A stretch of DNA of 64,000 nt from Falciphora oryzae (GCA_000733355.1 JNVV01000033.1:131884-195883); one strand, 5' to 3'; shown: positions 11,614-23,924, counted from the first letter of the stretch. Translations and numbers: made by a program. Notes: generated from the sequence alone by a model not told the origin.

Positions 11614-14208
11614 TTGCCTTCTTTAGCGAATAAAACCCTAGGGCCACACCATAGACATTTTGACTGTCACCGGTGTTTTCGAACGGGTAAAAGCGAGAAG
11701 AATATACAAGAGGGTCGTTTTACCTTCTTAGTCGCCCTGGCGAAATTACGGAATTCCAAGAAAGGCCGGAAGATTTCCCTTGATCCTTTGGGATTTTACG
11801 CTGCCCAGGAGTACAGGGAACCGGACCTCCTTATCTCGTCTGCAACGATATCTCCTTCCTTACCGAGCGACTTTGGCATGCCGGCCCGGGAATCAACGGA
11901 ATCCCCTTTTTTGCCCAGCGATTCCGGTATACCTGCCGACACGATGCCGGCCCAATCTGGAAAAGCAGCAAGAAAAGCCCCCGAAGGCCCCTCCCGGTCT
12001 GTACTGGAAGAACGTCAAGATACCCTTATGCTTGACGATTAGGGGGCACTTATCCTTTATTCGGCACCCCCCTTTAACATGGCCCTCGAACAATAAGCCC
12101 TTATATCCGTAGGACGCTTTTAGGATCCCCCGGGCTGGATGACCGAAATCCAACGGGAATTCATCAGTACGCACGAAGCAATTTCGGCCCTATCCCGAAA
12201 TGTGAGCCAGGAAATCCTCGCCGATCGGGAACAAATCCGCGAAATAAGGACCTATTACGGCCATATCACCTACGCGTACAACACCGTCGTCTCCTTATAT
12301 TAAAAAGGCCTGATCGCTTCCGCCGAGCAACAAAAGGCATTCCGGCAACGGATTATCGGAAAAAGCTAGGCATTTGCATAACAAGTTTGGGCTACAGTTG
12401 CCACTTTGGCTAAAAAGCAATAAACCCGTTCGGAGGCCCTAGTTCAGCTCCGGGATGTTACTCGGGCCTAATAAAACTATTTGCAAAACCTACAAGCACG
12501 GCTTTCCACTTTCGAAAAGGGAGTTACTAATTGGGCCGTTGATAAGGATGCCCAAATCCAGGATCTCCTAACCAAGGAGCATGTTTCGCCCGAGGCCCTT
12601 ACCGAAGCCGAGCGACGTATATTAGCCCAAACTCGCCAGTTTGTTAAAGACGCCGTACGGGAAAGCCGGCGGCTTGCAGCATAAGGAAAGCGGCCTAAAT
12701 CAGCTACTATACTTTCGGCCCTGCAACGATCGTCTTAACAACTCGGATCAAACCGAAGCTTTCCCTAAGACGTACCCGTCCCTACTAGGGAAGATAGGGC
12801 TAAAGTTAATACCGATATACTTCCGCTTTCCGCTTTTAAACAAACAAGCTCGATGGCGCGGGAACGGATTGTTGGATCGAACGCCGGCTTGCTGGCCGCA
12901 CAAATGGAACGGATTTTAAAGGATTCGCAAACCCGAGCGAACCAGGCCCGCACAAGCATTACGCCGGGACGGATATAGGGATAACCCGCCGGTAATCCGG
13001 ACTTTTCAAACTTTTCAGAATCGGATGATAGCGATAATAACCTGCCACCGAGACCTCCTAACCGAAGGCCACGGCTATTCCGATCACCCTTTCCGCCAAG
13101 CGATAAGGCTTCGCAACCCCCTAGGGGAACTCCCCAAAGCACGGTTTTTATAGCCAACCCCGTGCAACTCAAAGCCCCCAGCGCTTTCGAAAGGGATCGC
13201 ACCAAATTTAAAAACTGGTAGTTCGTGGTACAGGCTTATATAAACGCCTGCCTTTAAAGCTTTACGGGTAACCCGCACCGCATCATTTGGGTCGGGTCCC
13301 TCCTAAAAGGAGCCGCCCTCCAATGGCACGTAGCCAAAGCACGTTTATTGGAATTTATAAACGTTCAAAATTTTTGGAAAGGATACGCTTCGTCGCTAAA
13401 AAAGCACTACAAAAACCCTAACGAGGAACGAACTAATGCCAAAAAACTCCAGTCCCTAAAGTACAACGGCGATATCGTCGGCTACCTAACAGAGCTGGGG
13501 CAGTACAATATAACTACCTGATAAACCGGTACGACCTTCCAGGATTTCGTCCGATCCTCGCTACCTAAAGGTATCGCCGATTTGGTATATGCCAATAAAG
13601 GTCGAATCCCTACGGACGACGCCGAATTCCTCGAAGCCTTCCAAAAGGCAGGGATCACTTACAAGCAAAAGCTCGCAGATAAAGCCTCCATTAAGGCTTT
13701 GATGCAAAAAACGGGCTAAAAGGAAAAGGGAAAAAACGAGCCCGCTTCGAATCAGGAGCGCTCGAACGCGGGCCGTCGCCGCGGCAAGGGCTCCAAAGAT
13801 AGGAACCCAAATCTATCCTCAAACTCCCGTTCCGGAAAAAAGGCTAACGATAAAAAAGCCGCCGATAAAAAGAACAACATTTAGATTACTACCAAATTGG
13901 CATTCGAAGGAATCGAATAACGCGATATCGACGCACGAAAGTTGGCTAAAGCCGACTGCTGGCGCTACGGAAAAGAAGGGCACCATACGTTAGAATGCTA
14001 CGCCAAAAAGGACACTAACGGCAAGGAATTCCCTCCTACACCAGCAAAAACGGCCGGTGCCAAATCCATTCTTAAACGCCCTGTAACGGACGAACAGGAG
14101 GAACAGCCACAGGCCAAAAAGGCTAAAATCGCTGGCCTCACCTCAAAAGCCCCGAGCGAACCACGAATTTTTGAACTATCAAATTCGGAATCAGACGATG
14201 ACTGTTGA
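11614..14208 (+). pseudogene. Gypsy-A copy 1 gag
   Basis: Frame 1 can be followed for about 865 codons through many TAG/TAA stops. The order is a Pro/Ser-rich N-terminus, a long helical region (EQIREIRTYYGHITYAYN; QNLQARLSTFEKGVTNW), a capsid-like part (ASSLKKHYKNPNEERTNAKK; TTFQDFVRSSLPKGIADLVY) and a CCHC zinc knuckle at about 13957-14000. The knuckle reads CWRYGKEGHHTLEC: its second Cys is Tyr (TGC to TAC), a RIP-type change that would break zinc binding. A basic tail ends in SNSESDDDC. Confidence 0.75.
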
Positions 14209-14262
14209 CAACCATCGACCGTCGCTGCTGCACGAAGGCCTTTAACGGATAGGGAACTCGCA

Positions 14263-17200
14263 AGGTCAATTTTTCGCATGTACATACGGGCGAAGGGATC
14301 GAAGGAGATACCTGTCCGGGTCCTTTTAAACGGAGGCAGCGATACGAAGGTTATATTAAATAAAATAGCGAAGTAACTCCCGGGTCACCTAGTTAACAAA
14401 GCTATCCCTCGCGTAATAACCTCCTTTTTAGGAAAAATCGAACCAAAAGCCGGAAAGCAACTAGTTGTCGACGTTACCTTCCGGCACAAAACGCACTATT
14501 TTACGGAAACGTTCGAAATTAGTCCTACGGATCCAGATTGCGATATTATCCTGCCCTTCGCATAGCAAAGGCAACACCTACCGCTGGGGTTACTGGATCG
14601 CGACCTTCGGGATATCCGGATGGATTCGGACAAATGCCGGAGATGCAACAAACCACGGGCATGGAAGCTACAAGATTTACGGCCGCCCAAAGGCTTACGC
14701 CTTCGGGAAAATATAAAAACAGTTAAGCCCGCGATTATTGCCGCTATTAAATACGGGCACGGTATTCCTTCCTTCAAGGAAGTGACTAAAGCAGATTCGG
14801 ACGGCCTCGAATCGGTGCTATAGGAGTTTAGGGAATTGGATATCCTAAAGCCGTGGTTAGAAAAGCAGGTACGAATCGGTCGGGCCAGGCTATGCAAAAC
14901 TACTAACAGTTCGCCCCTTATGTTCGCAGAAAAAAAGACCCCCTCGATCCTTTAAAGGTGGTAGTCGATTACAAGGACGTAAACGCCAAAACGATTCCGA
15001 TTCGGTGCCTTATCCCGCTTATTACAGAGCTTTAGGATTAACTTCGGAATGCCAAATGGAAAACGAAAATCGACCTTAAAACCGGGTTTAACCTAATTCG
15101 GATAAAGAAAGGGCACGAATGGCTTACGGCCTTCCGCTGCAAATACGGCGTTTTCGAGTTCACGGTTATGCCTATAGGCTTTATTAACGCCCCCGCCACC
15201 TTCCAAAGCATAATGAACTATATTTTTATGGACCTTATCGATGCCGGGCTCCTTATGTATTTGGATGACCTTTTAATATACGCAAAAACCAAGGAATAAC
15301 ACGATAGTTTGGTAAAGGAGGTGCTTCGCCGCTTTACTAAACACAACCTGGCCGTAGCCCCTCGCAAATGCGTTTAGGGGGTACACGAAGTCGAGTTCCT
15401 TAGTTACATAATAGGACCCGAGGGCATCGCAATATCCAAGGACAAAGTTGATGCTATCATCCAATGGAAGGCCCCCAATTGCTTTAAAAACTCCCAGTCG
15501 TTCGTCGGCTTTGCCAACTTTTACAGGAGGTTTATTAAGGGGTTTTTAAAAAATTGTTAGGCCTATAACGACGGCCAACGCCTTGCTTAAAAGCCAATAG
15601 CGATAAACCCCCGAAATGGAACAGGCTTTCGAAGCCTTTAAAGTCGCTTTCGTTTCGCCTCCGATATTCCGGCATTTTAATCCGTTTTTCCCAGCGCAAG
15701 TCGAAATAAACGCTTCGGATTTTGCCCTTAGAGGGGTATTATCCTAAAGGGACCCCGAAACTAATAAACTGCACCCCGTTGCCTTCCATTTACGCAAAAT
15801 GTCGCCCGCCGAAATCAATTATAAAATTTACGATAAGGAACTTTTGGCGGTCGTCGATTGTTTCGCTAGGTGGAGGCATTACTTCGAAGGGGCAAAGCAC
15901 TGGATAAAGGTTTATACGGATTACCGGAACCTCGAATATTTCCTAACGGCTAAAGTCCTTAATCGAAAGCAAATTAGATAAGCACAATAGCTAGCTAGTT
16001 ATTGGTTTATAATCAACTACCAACTAAGAAAGCAAAATGAAAAGGCCGATATGCTATCGAAATTACCCCAGCATAAGCCTAAAAAAGGGGGGAGTAAAGA
16101 TCAGCCGATTACGACGATCCTGTAAAAAAAACACTTCCTAGCAAAAATTTCGGCCCTAAAAAGATAAGGAGATAACCCTATGGAAGAAGCTTTGCTGCAA
16201 GGAGCACCTTTTTTCCTTTTGTCCCCAAACCGGCTTTGCAATATTCCAGTCCTAAAGTGGGCTACGGAATTTACTAACAAAGTTAAGCAAGCTGGTATAT
16301 CGGATCCCAAATACCAAAGTCGCTTCCAAAAGCCCGAAAAGGGTGAAGAAGTAGAGGATGGCTTCCTTTATTATAAAGAAAAATTGTAGGTGCCAACGGA
16401 GGCTTTGCAAAAGGAAGTTTTCGAGTCCGAATATGATACAAAAGTCGCTGGACATATGGGTATAGATAAAACCCTCGAATTAATTACTCGGCACTTTTGG
16501 TAGCCCAATATTGAAGCAAAAGTCCGGGAATACGTAAGGGGATACCTGGAGTGCTAACGCAATAAGGCCTTAAGGCATGCCCCCTTTGGACCCCTACAAC
16601 TCATAGAGCTGCATTACCAGCCTTGGAAGACGGTAGCTATGGACTTTATTACGGACCTCCTTTTAAGCGATAAGTGCGATTCAATCTGGGTAATGGTAAA
16701 CCCCTTTACCAAGATGGCGCATTTCGTCCCCCTTAAAATCGAAGGTAAAAAGTCGGATGACCTTATCCGCATTTTCGCCAAAAAATACTGGCGACTGCAC
16801 GGTGTGCCTTTGGATATTATCTCTGATAGAGATTCCAGATTTACGAGCCATTTGTGGAAATATTTCCTCCGTTTGGTAGGTATTAAGCCAAAAATAAGCA
16901 CTGCCTTCCATCTCCAAACAGATGGATAAACCGAAAGGCTTAACCAAAGCCTGGAAGCCTACTTTAGGTTTTTCGTAAATTACGAAATGACTAACTGGGT
17001 TGAGCTATTACCTACGGCGGAATTTGCTTATAATAATATATTTTCGGCAAGTACCTCCATTACTCCCTTTTTCGCCAATTACGGGTACCACCCAGCTTCT
17101 AATAATCCCCCTTTCTTAGGACGAGTACGCAATCTAGCAAGCCAACTTTACCGGCACTAAATGACCTAGGTGCACGAAAAAGCCAAGCAACACCTCGAAA

Positions 17201-17779
17201 AAGCCCGGGAACGAATGAAGCATTAGGCCGATAAAAAAAGAAGCCCCTCGCCGGTCCTTACCGAAAAACAGTTCGTTATGTTAAACGCCCGGCATATAAA
17301 AACCCGTCGCCCTGCTAAAAAACTTGACGCCAAAATGCTCGGTCCCTTTCGAATCTCCAAGGTTATTTCCTCTACGGCAGTACGATTGGCCCTACCTAAA
17401 ACCTGGAAAATCTATAACGCTTTCCACGTATCCCTTATCGAGCCCTACCGCTTTGGCATTCAGGCACGACCTAACTCTGACCAGGTATTGCGGGAAGCCC
17501 CTTCGGTTATAGGAGATTACATTATGGACAAGGTTATGGACTCCATAGATATAGGCGGAAAAGTTCGTTACTTTGTCCGATAGGAAAATTACCTACGTAA
17601 AAAGGACTGGACGTAGGAACCCTGGGAGCATTTCGATACCGACGGATTTAAGCAACACGTTGTTACCTTTTATCGGCTCAACCCCGATAAGCCTAAGGAC
17701 CCCCGCGTGCCACAAGATACAGGCACGGCTGCATCCTTTAAGCGGGCTTTAAAAGGTTTCGAAACGCGCCCTAGGAAGA
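14263..17779 (+). pseudogene. Gypsy-A copy 1 pol (PR-RT-RNase H-IN-chromodomain)
   Basis: Protease is a remnant near LLNGGSDTKVILNK. Reverse transcriptase follows: KTKIDLKTGFNLI, AFRCKYGVFEFTVMP and catalytic YLDDLLIYAK at 15258-15287. RNase H has INASDFAL and [11 protein letters not shown]. Integrase has VAGHMGIDKTLELITRHF, TVAMDFITDLL, DIISDRDSRFTS and [15 protein letters not shown]. The C-terminus (VRYFVR-stop-ENYLRKKDWT-stop-EPWEHF, about 17560-17625) has the aromatic pattern of a chromodomain; both stops sit where Trp would be expected (TGG to TAG). The reading frame changes several times (for example near 14930 and 15560), so indels have accumulated besides RIP. A chromodomain usually steers insertion to heterochromatin, which fits the nested arrangement here. 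Confidence 0.8.
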
Positions 17780-17788
17780 GGAGGATAG

Positions 17789-18072
17789 TGTTACACGGAA
17801 GAACCTGCGGACTCACCTAATCGGCCCCACAAAAGGTCCGGGAACTGGTATAGGTGCCTAACGGCCCTAAGACCCAAAGGCCGAAGGCCGGAAGGGCAGT
17901 GTGAATTATATACTCGATATTTCGCACGGATCACAGGGTGGTTTATATAAACCCTGCCATCTCCTATGTCTTCCATGAGAGATTCCTTCTTCCTCAAGCA
18001 TCCTTGAGCCTATAGAAAGATTATCTGCAATATAGAGATCCTTTTCCAAGCCGTCTTTGACCCCTTGTTACA
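17789..18072 (+). repeat. 3' LTR of Gypsy-A copy 1
   Basis: 284 bp, starting TGTTACACGG (first C changed to T) and ending TTGTTACA. It directly abuts the first base of LINE-A copy 1. Confidence 0.9.
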
Positions 18073-19105
18073 GGGGCCTAGGGCAGGCCTGCCCGGCAGG
18101 CTTACGACCTCGCTACAAAGGACGGCCGGACTCCTTCCGGAGTGCACCCGCCCGGCTTACCTCCATTATAGATATACGGGGTTTACGGTGGCCACATAAA
18201 AAAAGCAAGCAGCCGCTAAAGCATTTATAGCGTAGCTTCGCACCCTCCCCCCTACCGACGTTATAATATATAGCGACGGGTCCAAAGCGGAAAACGGGGC
18301 AGTTGGTTACGGCTGGGTAATCCACCAAGCCGGCTAATGCAAACTTTCCGGGCACGGCCGGCTGGCGCACCCGGCGGAAGTATTTGACGGCGAAGTAGAA
18401 AGGGGCCGGATGGGCCTTCGTAAAGCCGTTTGGAGCTTCCGCAACTGCACTTTCCACTTGTGCCTCGATAACACCTCGGCGGCTAACGGCTTTTTAAGCA
18501 CGGCCCCCGACAATTTATAAGAGGCTTTTAAAAAAGTCCATTACTTTATGGATAAATACCAGGTATACGTCCGTTAGTCCCCGGGCCACACGGGAATCCC
18601 CGGAAACGAAAAAGCCGATGCCGAAGCAAAATTGAGATCGGCTTTACCGATACCTTAACACTCTAAACCAACGGTAGCTGGAGTAAAGGCTGCAGCCCGA
18701 AAAATAGCCCGCGACGCCTGCAACACCTGGTTCGAAAACAACCTCCCGGACCGGTATAGGGCTATAAGCCTCCCGCCGGTGCCACGGCCCGCACCTAAAG
18801 CTTTACAGCTGCACCGGAAGGTATTACAGCGGCTAATAGCCGCAGGCACGGGGCACGGGGACTTCGACTGGTACCACCGAAAGTTCCAGCACGAAAACGA
18901 CAACCCGTGCCGTTGCGGACGAAACAAGTCCCCTTTTCACCCTGTATATTGCATGTTAGCTAGGGCGGCAGAAAACAGATAGCCCGTAACGGGCCCTTCC
19001 CCGGCTTTCGATAAGCCCGGGTATTGGAAACGGCTATTGCAAAAGCCTTTCCTTTTTGCCTCGTTCGCCGAGGCTATTAACTATTACATTATCGCTAGGC
19101 GGTAG
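18073..19105 (+). pseudogene. LINE-A copy 1 RNase H and C-terminal zinc motif
   Basis: RNase H cleaves the RNA of RNA/DNA hybrids; in LINEs it follows the reverse transcriptase. Catalytic residues are visible in order: YSDGSKAE (Asp), FDGEVERGR (Glu), LCLDNTSAA (Asp) and GNEKADAEA (Asp). Near the end CRCGRNKSPFHPVYC gives a C-x-C-x7-H-x3-C pattern typical of LINE C-termini. Stops at G-stop-CKLSG, L-stop-EAF and R-stop-SPGH are RIP-type. The coding sense ends at a natural double stop, TAG TAA, at 19103-19108. No reverse transcriptase is present. Confidence 0.75.
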
Positions 19106-19131
19106 TAACAGGGCTTAAAAAGCCCGCATAC

Positions 19132-19215
19132 AACCTTTTTCCTTTTTCCTTTTTCCTTTTTCCTTTTTCCTTTTTCCTTTTTCCTTTTTCCTTTTTCCTT
19201 TTTCCTTTTTCCTTT
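19132..19215 (+). repeat. TTTTTCC microsatellite in the LINE-A 3' UTR
   Basis: About twelve tandem copies of a 7-bp TTTTTCC unit. The complement (GGAAAAA units) appears at 44190-44245 in the minus-strand LINE-A copy but is much shorter there, so the tract is length-variable. Confidence 0.9.
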
Positions 19216-19647
19216 GCACTTTTCATCTTTTCCTTTATACTATTAGGACCAACAATAGGCTCGTTGGTCCCCCGTACCTCCGGCCGGGCCCAGGGGGGGT
19301 CCCAAGGACCCCCCCGCCCAAACCCGGCCTAACCCCCTTTTCCGGCACACCCGCCGGCCGACAGCACCACTACCAACAACAGCGCCTACAGCGCCCAGGC
19401 GTTTACTCGCCCTTTCGCCGATTGCCCGCTTACTAACAAGGAGCGCCGGAACGCGGCCCGAACTCCGTATGCCTTGGGCTTGCCCCATGGTTTGATTCTG
19501 TTAGCCGCCTCGATAGCAACACGTAGCCTACTGTCAAGCTTAGGTAGCGCTAGCACGTCGTATGCCCCCAGGGAGGCAGGGACTGGTAGATCCCGACTAT
19601 AACGACGTTAAATATACTCACTCACTCACTCTCTCTCTTTTTCTCAT

Positions 19648-20820
19648 ACCTTCCCCCCGAAAATTTTTCCTGTCGGACCCACTGTTAGTGACCGCTAAGG
19701 AATCCCGGCCATTTTGGTATTGGTGCCACCAAAAATGAGCCGGCAGCACAACAGGGTCTAACAGGCCATTTGGCTTTGTTTGACCCGCGTTCTCCGACTC
19801 CTTTCAACAACGACGTCGGCAACGCAACTGGGCCAAAAGAGCAGAAAATGGCTGGCAACGGTATTGGGGGTGCCTATTGCCAGCTTGGGAAGATCCTGCA
19901 CCCTATCGCCCAAGGCGCGCTCCGCGCCGAAACCTTCGACAATCGGATTGCTCCAACCTCCGCGCATCACCAGACCGCCCTTTGACTTCTGTCGCCCTCG
20001 CCTCGCACTTACGAGCCGAACGACTCGAACGCACAAGAAGACTGCAGGCCGGCAAGCAGTTAGAACACATTGGACGAATAGCCGGCCCGGCCGCCGCCGT
20101 CCCCCGCCACACACGCGACCCTTTCGGGCGTACACACACGCGACTCCTCCTCGGTCGACCGCATCCTAACGATACGCACGGCGCAAGATTGGCCTGCTTA
20201 GGCACGCAAGCTGCCTAAGCACGTACGCGCAAGATTGGCTTGACGCTCGCGCCTCTGTTTGTTGCCACGCGGTGACTATACTGAAGTATAGGTGGCATCG
20301 CACGCGCAAGATCTTCGTGCGGCTCTGTTTGCCAACCGTGAAGTTGTACGAAACGCCGTGCACCACGTTGGCAAGCCGCGCAGCCTATCGTTCGATGCGG
20401 GGGAAAAACACACAAGGAGCATATAGGGTTGGAATTAGGCCCTCCAGCCCCGAACTTTCTTTCTTTAGCCGGGCCCAGGGGGGGACCATTGCGGTACCTC
20501 CGCCCGCCCGGCCCTCACTTTATCCCGGCACTTTGCCGGCCGACTGCTTTTCCACCACCAACAGCAGCGCTCACAGCGCCCTGGCGTTTATTCGCCCTTT
20601 CGCCGATTGCCCGCTTACTAACAAGGAGCGCCGGAATGCGGCCCGACCTTCGTGTGCCTTTGGGCTTAATTTTGCTAGCCGCCGGATAGCAACATGCAGC
20701 CTAGTGTTTAGCTTAGGTTGCGCTAGCACGTCGTATGCCCCCTGGGAGGCAGGGACTGATAGATCCCGATTCACCGACGTTAAATACACACACACTCTCT
20801 CTCTTTTTAACATCTCTGTT
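19648..20820 (+). mobile_element. Element X copy 1: short element ending in a LINE-A-type 3' tail
   Basis: About 1.17 kb, repeated in reverse at 59673-60829 with only scattered differences. The first 780 bases are unrelated to the visible LINE-A. They hold a short conserved frame at 19770 (SPTPFNNDVGNAT, MAGNGIGGAYCQ) that could be the start of a LINE ORF1. The last 380 bases (from about 20435) are homologous to the LINE-A 3' UTR at 19257-19640 and end in the same CTCTCT tail. It is best explained as an internally deleted, non-autonomous LINE relative moved by LINE-A-type enzymes. A chance junction is unlikely because two copies share it. Confidence 0.6.
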
Positions 20821-21305
20821 GTATTCCACTAACCCTTTTCCCAATTGCGAGCCCCTTGTGCTAGGCTGAGCGTTGACCTCAGGCGCAATCCCTCTACGAC
20901 ACTGTGGTTGGGACAATGTCGCGACCCGCCCTCAGTGGAGCCAGAAGCGTCAGCACCTACGGGGCACTCGCAGCAGGAGGGCTGACAGCCTCAACAGCAG
21001 CGATGCACCGCCACGGTTATTTTTGTCGACTAAAAGTGTGGCATCTCGGGTGCCCGATTTGAAGGTTTCTTGTCACGGCCCCAGAGGGTCTCCCGTAGAT
21101 TATGTCAGCGGGCCCCCAGTAGATAGAGTGCACCGCACGCACCGGCCCACATGGCTAAATCTCGTCCAAATACAATCTTTTTTGCTTCCCCCATTTGCAC
21201 CCACAACGGCTTTGACATTTCTGCTCTCAACATGACTCCAGGCAGCCATCTTCACTCAGTTTACCGACCCCGACATAAATTATCCAAAACTAAGAACAGG
21301 CTATA
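20821..21305. other. Upstream region of the HET pseudogene
   Basis: No convincing coding frame. It probably contained the promoter and 5' leader of the plus-strand HET gene starting at 21306. Confidence 0.4.
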
Positions 21306-23439
21306 ATGTCGGCGGTCGAGGATATTCGCCGAGAGGCAAATGAGAGCCTGAACCTCGACGATGTTAGAACATTGATTAAAAACGTTCGGGCGTTAACTCG
21401 CCCTGGTACAATTCATTTTTGCCAGCTTTGCAACGTACGAGAGTTAGATCCGCGTTTGTACGCGGAGGACGACGATTACATCGAACACTACAGCGTCGTC
21501 AAATATCGTGGCACGACGGTGCTAGAAGGAGTTTCGAAGGGCTGTGACTTTTTCTAGGAATTGATCACCGGACTAGAACGCACATTGTATAAGAGAGGAT
21601 ATGGCGACGATAGCGGCTGTGTCCTTGAGTTTCGACTACAGAAGTGGATTTGCGAGTTGAGGTTCGAAAGAAGATTACGATGGGCGTATATAAGATGGGA
21701 AAGCGTGGAAGGTGAATTGCCTGCGATGCCACTCCTTGATCCGGCCTGGCGGGCTGGACCGAACTACACTTTCGTGGCCGATAAAGGTACCTAGCCACCA
21801 GCACGCCGAGAAGACGGGATTTTTTTTTTTTTTTTTTTTAACGTGGGCTAACAAACAGCCTGTTACAGACGATCCGGCTTCGAAAACCCTTCGAGCCCGG
21901 CCGTTTTTATACGAGCGCATTTTGTCTTAGGCGACGGCCTGGGCAAAAAACTTGCTGCGCGTTTGTGAGATAGATTATGAAGCTTGTTCGAAGCCAGATT
22001 AGTTATTTGTGCCATCGAGGCTTTTGCGACTTTAATTAGGTAGCGACAGCTAGATTTTGGCCATTTTCGAAACAGATGCCGCAATAAAATGGCATAGAAC
22101 GACTAAAGGGTTAGAATATATGGCTTTTAGCTACTGTTGGGGCGGCGCACAGGAATTGCAGCTAAACGCTAAATCCGAAGAGGATTTGATACGCGGCATT
22201 TATGTGTCCTCTCTCCCGCTGACCCTTCGAGACGCCGTTTTCGTCGCATGGGACCTTGGCCTTCGCTTTGTTTGGATCGATTGTCTCTGTATCCGCTAAG
22301 ATAATAAAAACGATTTTACCTTCGAGATCGCTTAGATCCCAGCAATTTATGAGAACTCGCGCATTACCATTTCGGCCGCCCGTGCAAGTCATAGCCGGGA
22401 GGGATTTCTTCACCAGTCGTTACTGCTTCCACGTAGTAGGGCAGCCTTTAGGGTCCCTTTTGCCTGTCCAGACGGGAATTTTGGGTCGGTTATTCTTTTC
22501 GACGCCCGGTTCGACTGCTTTTCGCCCATCGATAAGCGAGCTTGGACTTTTTAGGAGTACCTTTTATCGCGACGAGTGCTCCAATTTACAAACTTTCAGC
22601 TCCACTGGACATGTCGACAAACTGCTCTATTTTGCGGCGACGAACCGGACTTATTGCCAGCCCTATATATGGAGGATTTATTAAGGATCTATCGCATGTA
22701 CCGCGGGTTTTATAATATTAGATATACATGCAGAGACTGGATGAATATCGTCGAAGAATATACGAAACGAAGCTTAATAAATATCGCAGACAAACTAAAG
22801 GCGATTTTTGGAGTTGCTAAAAAATGGGGAGCTTTTTTTAAGGATTCGTATGCGGCTGGACTCTGGCACTTACACCTTCCGCTCGGGCTTTTGTGGACGT
22901 TTGCGCAGCCGCACCTTCCTGCTTTAGCGACGTATTTAGCACTATTGTGGTCCTGGGCTAGCCGGGACGGCCAAATCGATTACTTCGACCATTTCCATAC
23001 GACGGTAGACAGCGAACTCGCCATTGAATCCTGCTCCGTACTACTAACATACGAACAATCACTTTACGGTAGTGTTGTGTCCGGATCGTTAGTTATTTAT
23101 GGGCGTTTGCAAGAAACACTTTTGCGCGATTCGTCCCTTTTACCTTTTTCTTCGTCCGGTGGCGAAGTTCTCGATTTCAGCTTTGCTTCGGTCCATGAGG
23201 ATTTTTATGAGGATTTTTCGGGTCGCAAAATCGAGAATTACAAGCTTTACTCTTTTTAGGTCTGCAATTTCGACGAAGAAACGGGCGCTGGTCCGTCTGG
23301 TCTTATTCTGGCTTAAGACGGGGGCAAATTTCGGCGAGTCGGGGTTTTCTTTTTCCAACCTCCGGATACGGACGATATCCGACGGCTGCGGGATTATGGG
23401 GCCATATTTTCGTTTTCGGAGGATATTTTAAATGTTTAA
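21306..23439 (+). pseudogene. HET-domain (heterokaryon incompatibility) protein, RIP-inactivated
   Basis: HET proteins act in non-self recognition between fungal strains and can trigger cell death. The N-terminus (MSAVEDIRREANESLN, then FCQLCNVRELD) runs in one frame to 21794. After a T run of about 20 bases the sense continues in another frame with WAKNLLRVCEIDY and LFVPSRLLRL. The HET core follows: AFSYCWGG (22123-22146), SLPLTLRDAVFVAWDLG, RFVWIDCLC, then IPAIYENSRITISAA. The later helical part and a C-terminal RRVGVFFF segment continue to a TAA at 23437. At least eight in-frame TAG/TAA stops interrupt it, plus a frame change near 21800-21940. ATG 21306 is chosen as the first Met before the coherent segment. 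It is surely not functional. Confidence 0.75.
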
Positions 23440-23570
23440 AGACTTGCATTTCAGAACGTAACGCCTCGTATCATCACAGTTTTATAGGAAATAGCAAAAT
23501 TACACCAAAATGCCATTTGATTTCCCCGATAATATCGCAGCCCCTTCCCCCTCCCCCCGTTTTGCCGACG

Positions 23571-23850
23571 CACCTAGCACAACGAAAACAGACTTTTTTC
23601 ACCTCTGGGCAGTTTGATTGGTTCGTTACAATCAATGTCCGCGTAGGGAAACGGGCGTAATCGGTTGTCGTCGATTTTAACTCCGGCCTGGGCAAACCGG
23701 TAGAGTTTCCAAGCAGAAAGTGCGTCAGCTTTGTCCTGGCTGTGGCACCTATAACCATTAGCGACGTATTGCTGAATACGCTGTATCGATGCGGGCCCTA
23801 CCACCCCGTACCGCCAGTTTTAATATCGACAAGAGGTTAGCGGCTTTATG
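23571..23850 (-). pseudogene. Coding-like relic, unrecognised
   Basis: The minus strand reads coherently: RYGVVGPASIQRIQQYVANG, CHSQDKADALSAWKLYRFAQ, GVKIDDNRLRPFPYADIDC, ending at a stop near 23574. Upstream in the same frame a TAA precedes an NWRYG segment. It lies tail-to-tail with the HET pseudogene. I do not recognise the family. Confidence 0.35.
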
Positions 23851-23924
23851 TATTACATACCTATCTAAGCATTGGAAACGGCGGGAGGTCCTTTAGGGCC
23901 GCGGGTCGCTTGTCGCTACCGCCC

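Larger units (their letters stand above)
11230..18072 (+). mobile_element. Gypsy-A copy 1: full-length RIP-degraded Ty3/Gypsy retrotransposon
   Basis: Two LTRs of about 285 bp (TGTCACACGG...TTGTTACA) bound an internal region that reads gag, protease, reverse transcriptase, RNase H, integrase and a C-terminal chromodomain-like segment in the Ty3 order. Dozens of TAG/TAA stops and Cys-to-Tyr changes show heavy RIP. The five bases before (AGGTG) and after (GGGGC) do not match, so this is not a clean insertion: one side was rearranged, or the two LTRs derive from different copies. The same family occurs at 24376-30408 and 48700-59672 and as solo LTRs. Confidence 0.85.
18073..19647 (+). mobile_element. 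LINE-A copy 1: RNase H end and 3' UTR of a non-LTR retrotransposon
   Basis: Holds an RNase H domain, a C-terminal Cys/His motif, a 3' UTR with a TTTTTCC microsatellite, and an end in CTCACT/CTCTCT simple repeat in place of poly(A). The 5' edge coincides with the Gypsy-A LTR. The same 5' starting sequence (GGGGCCTA...GGCAGGCCT) marks the start of LINE-A copy 3 at 63447. Confidence 0.75.
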
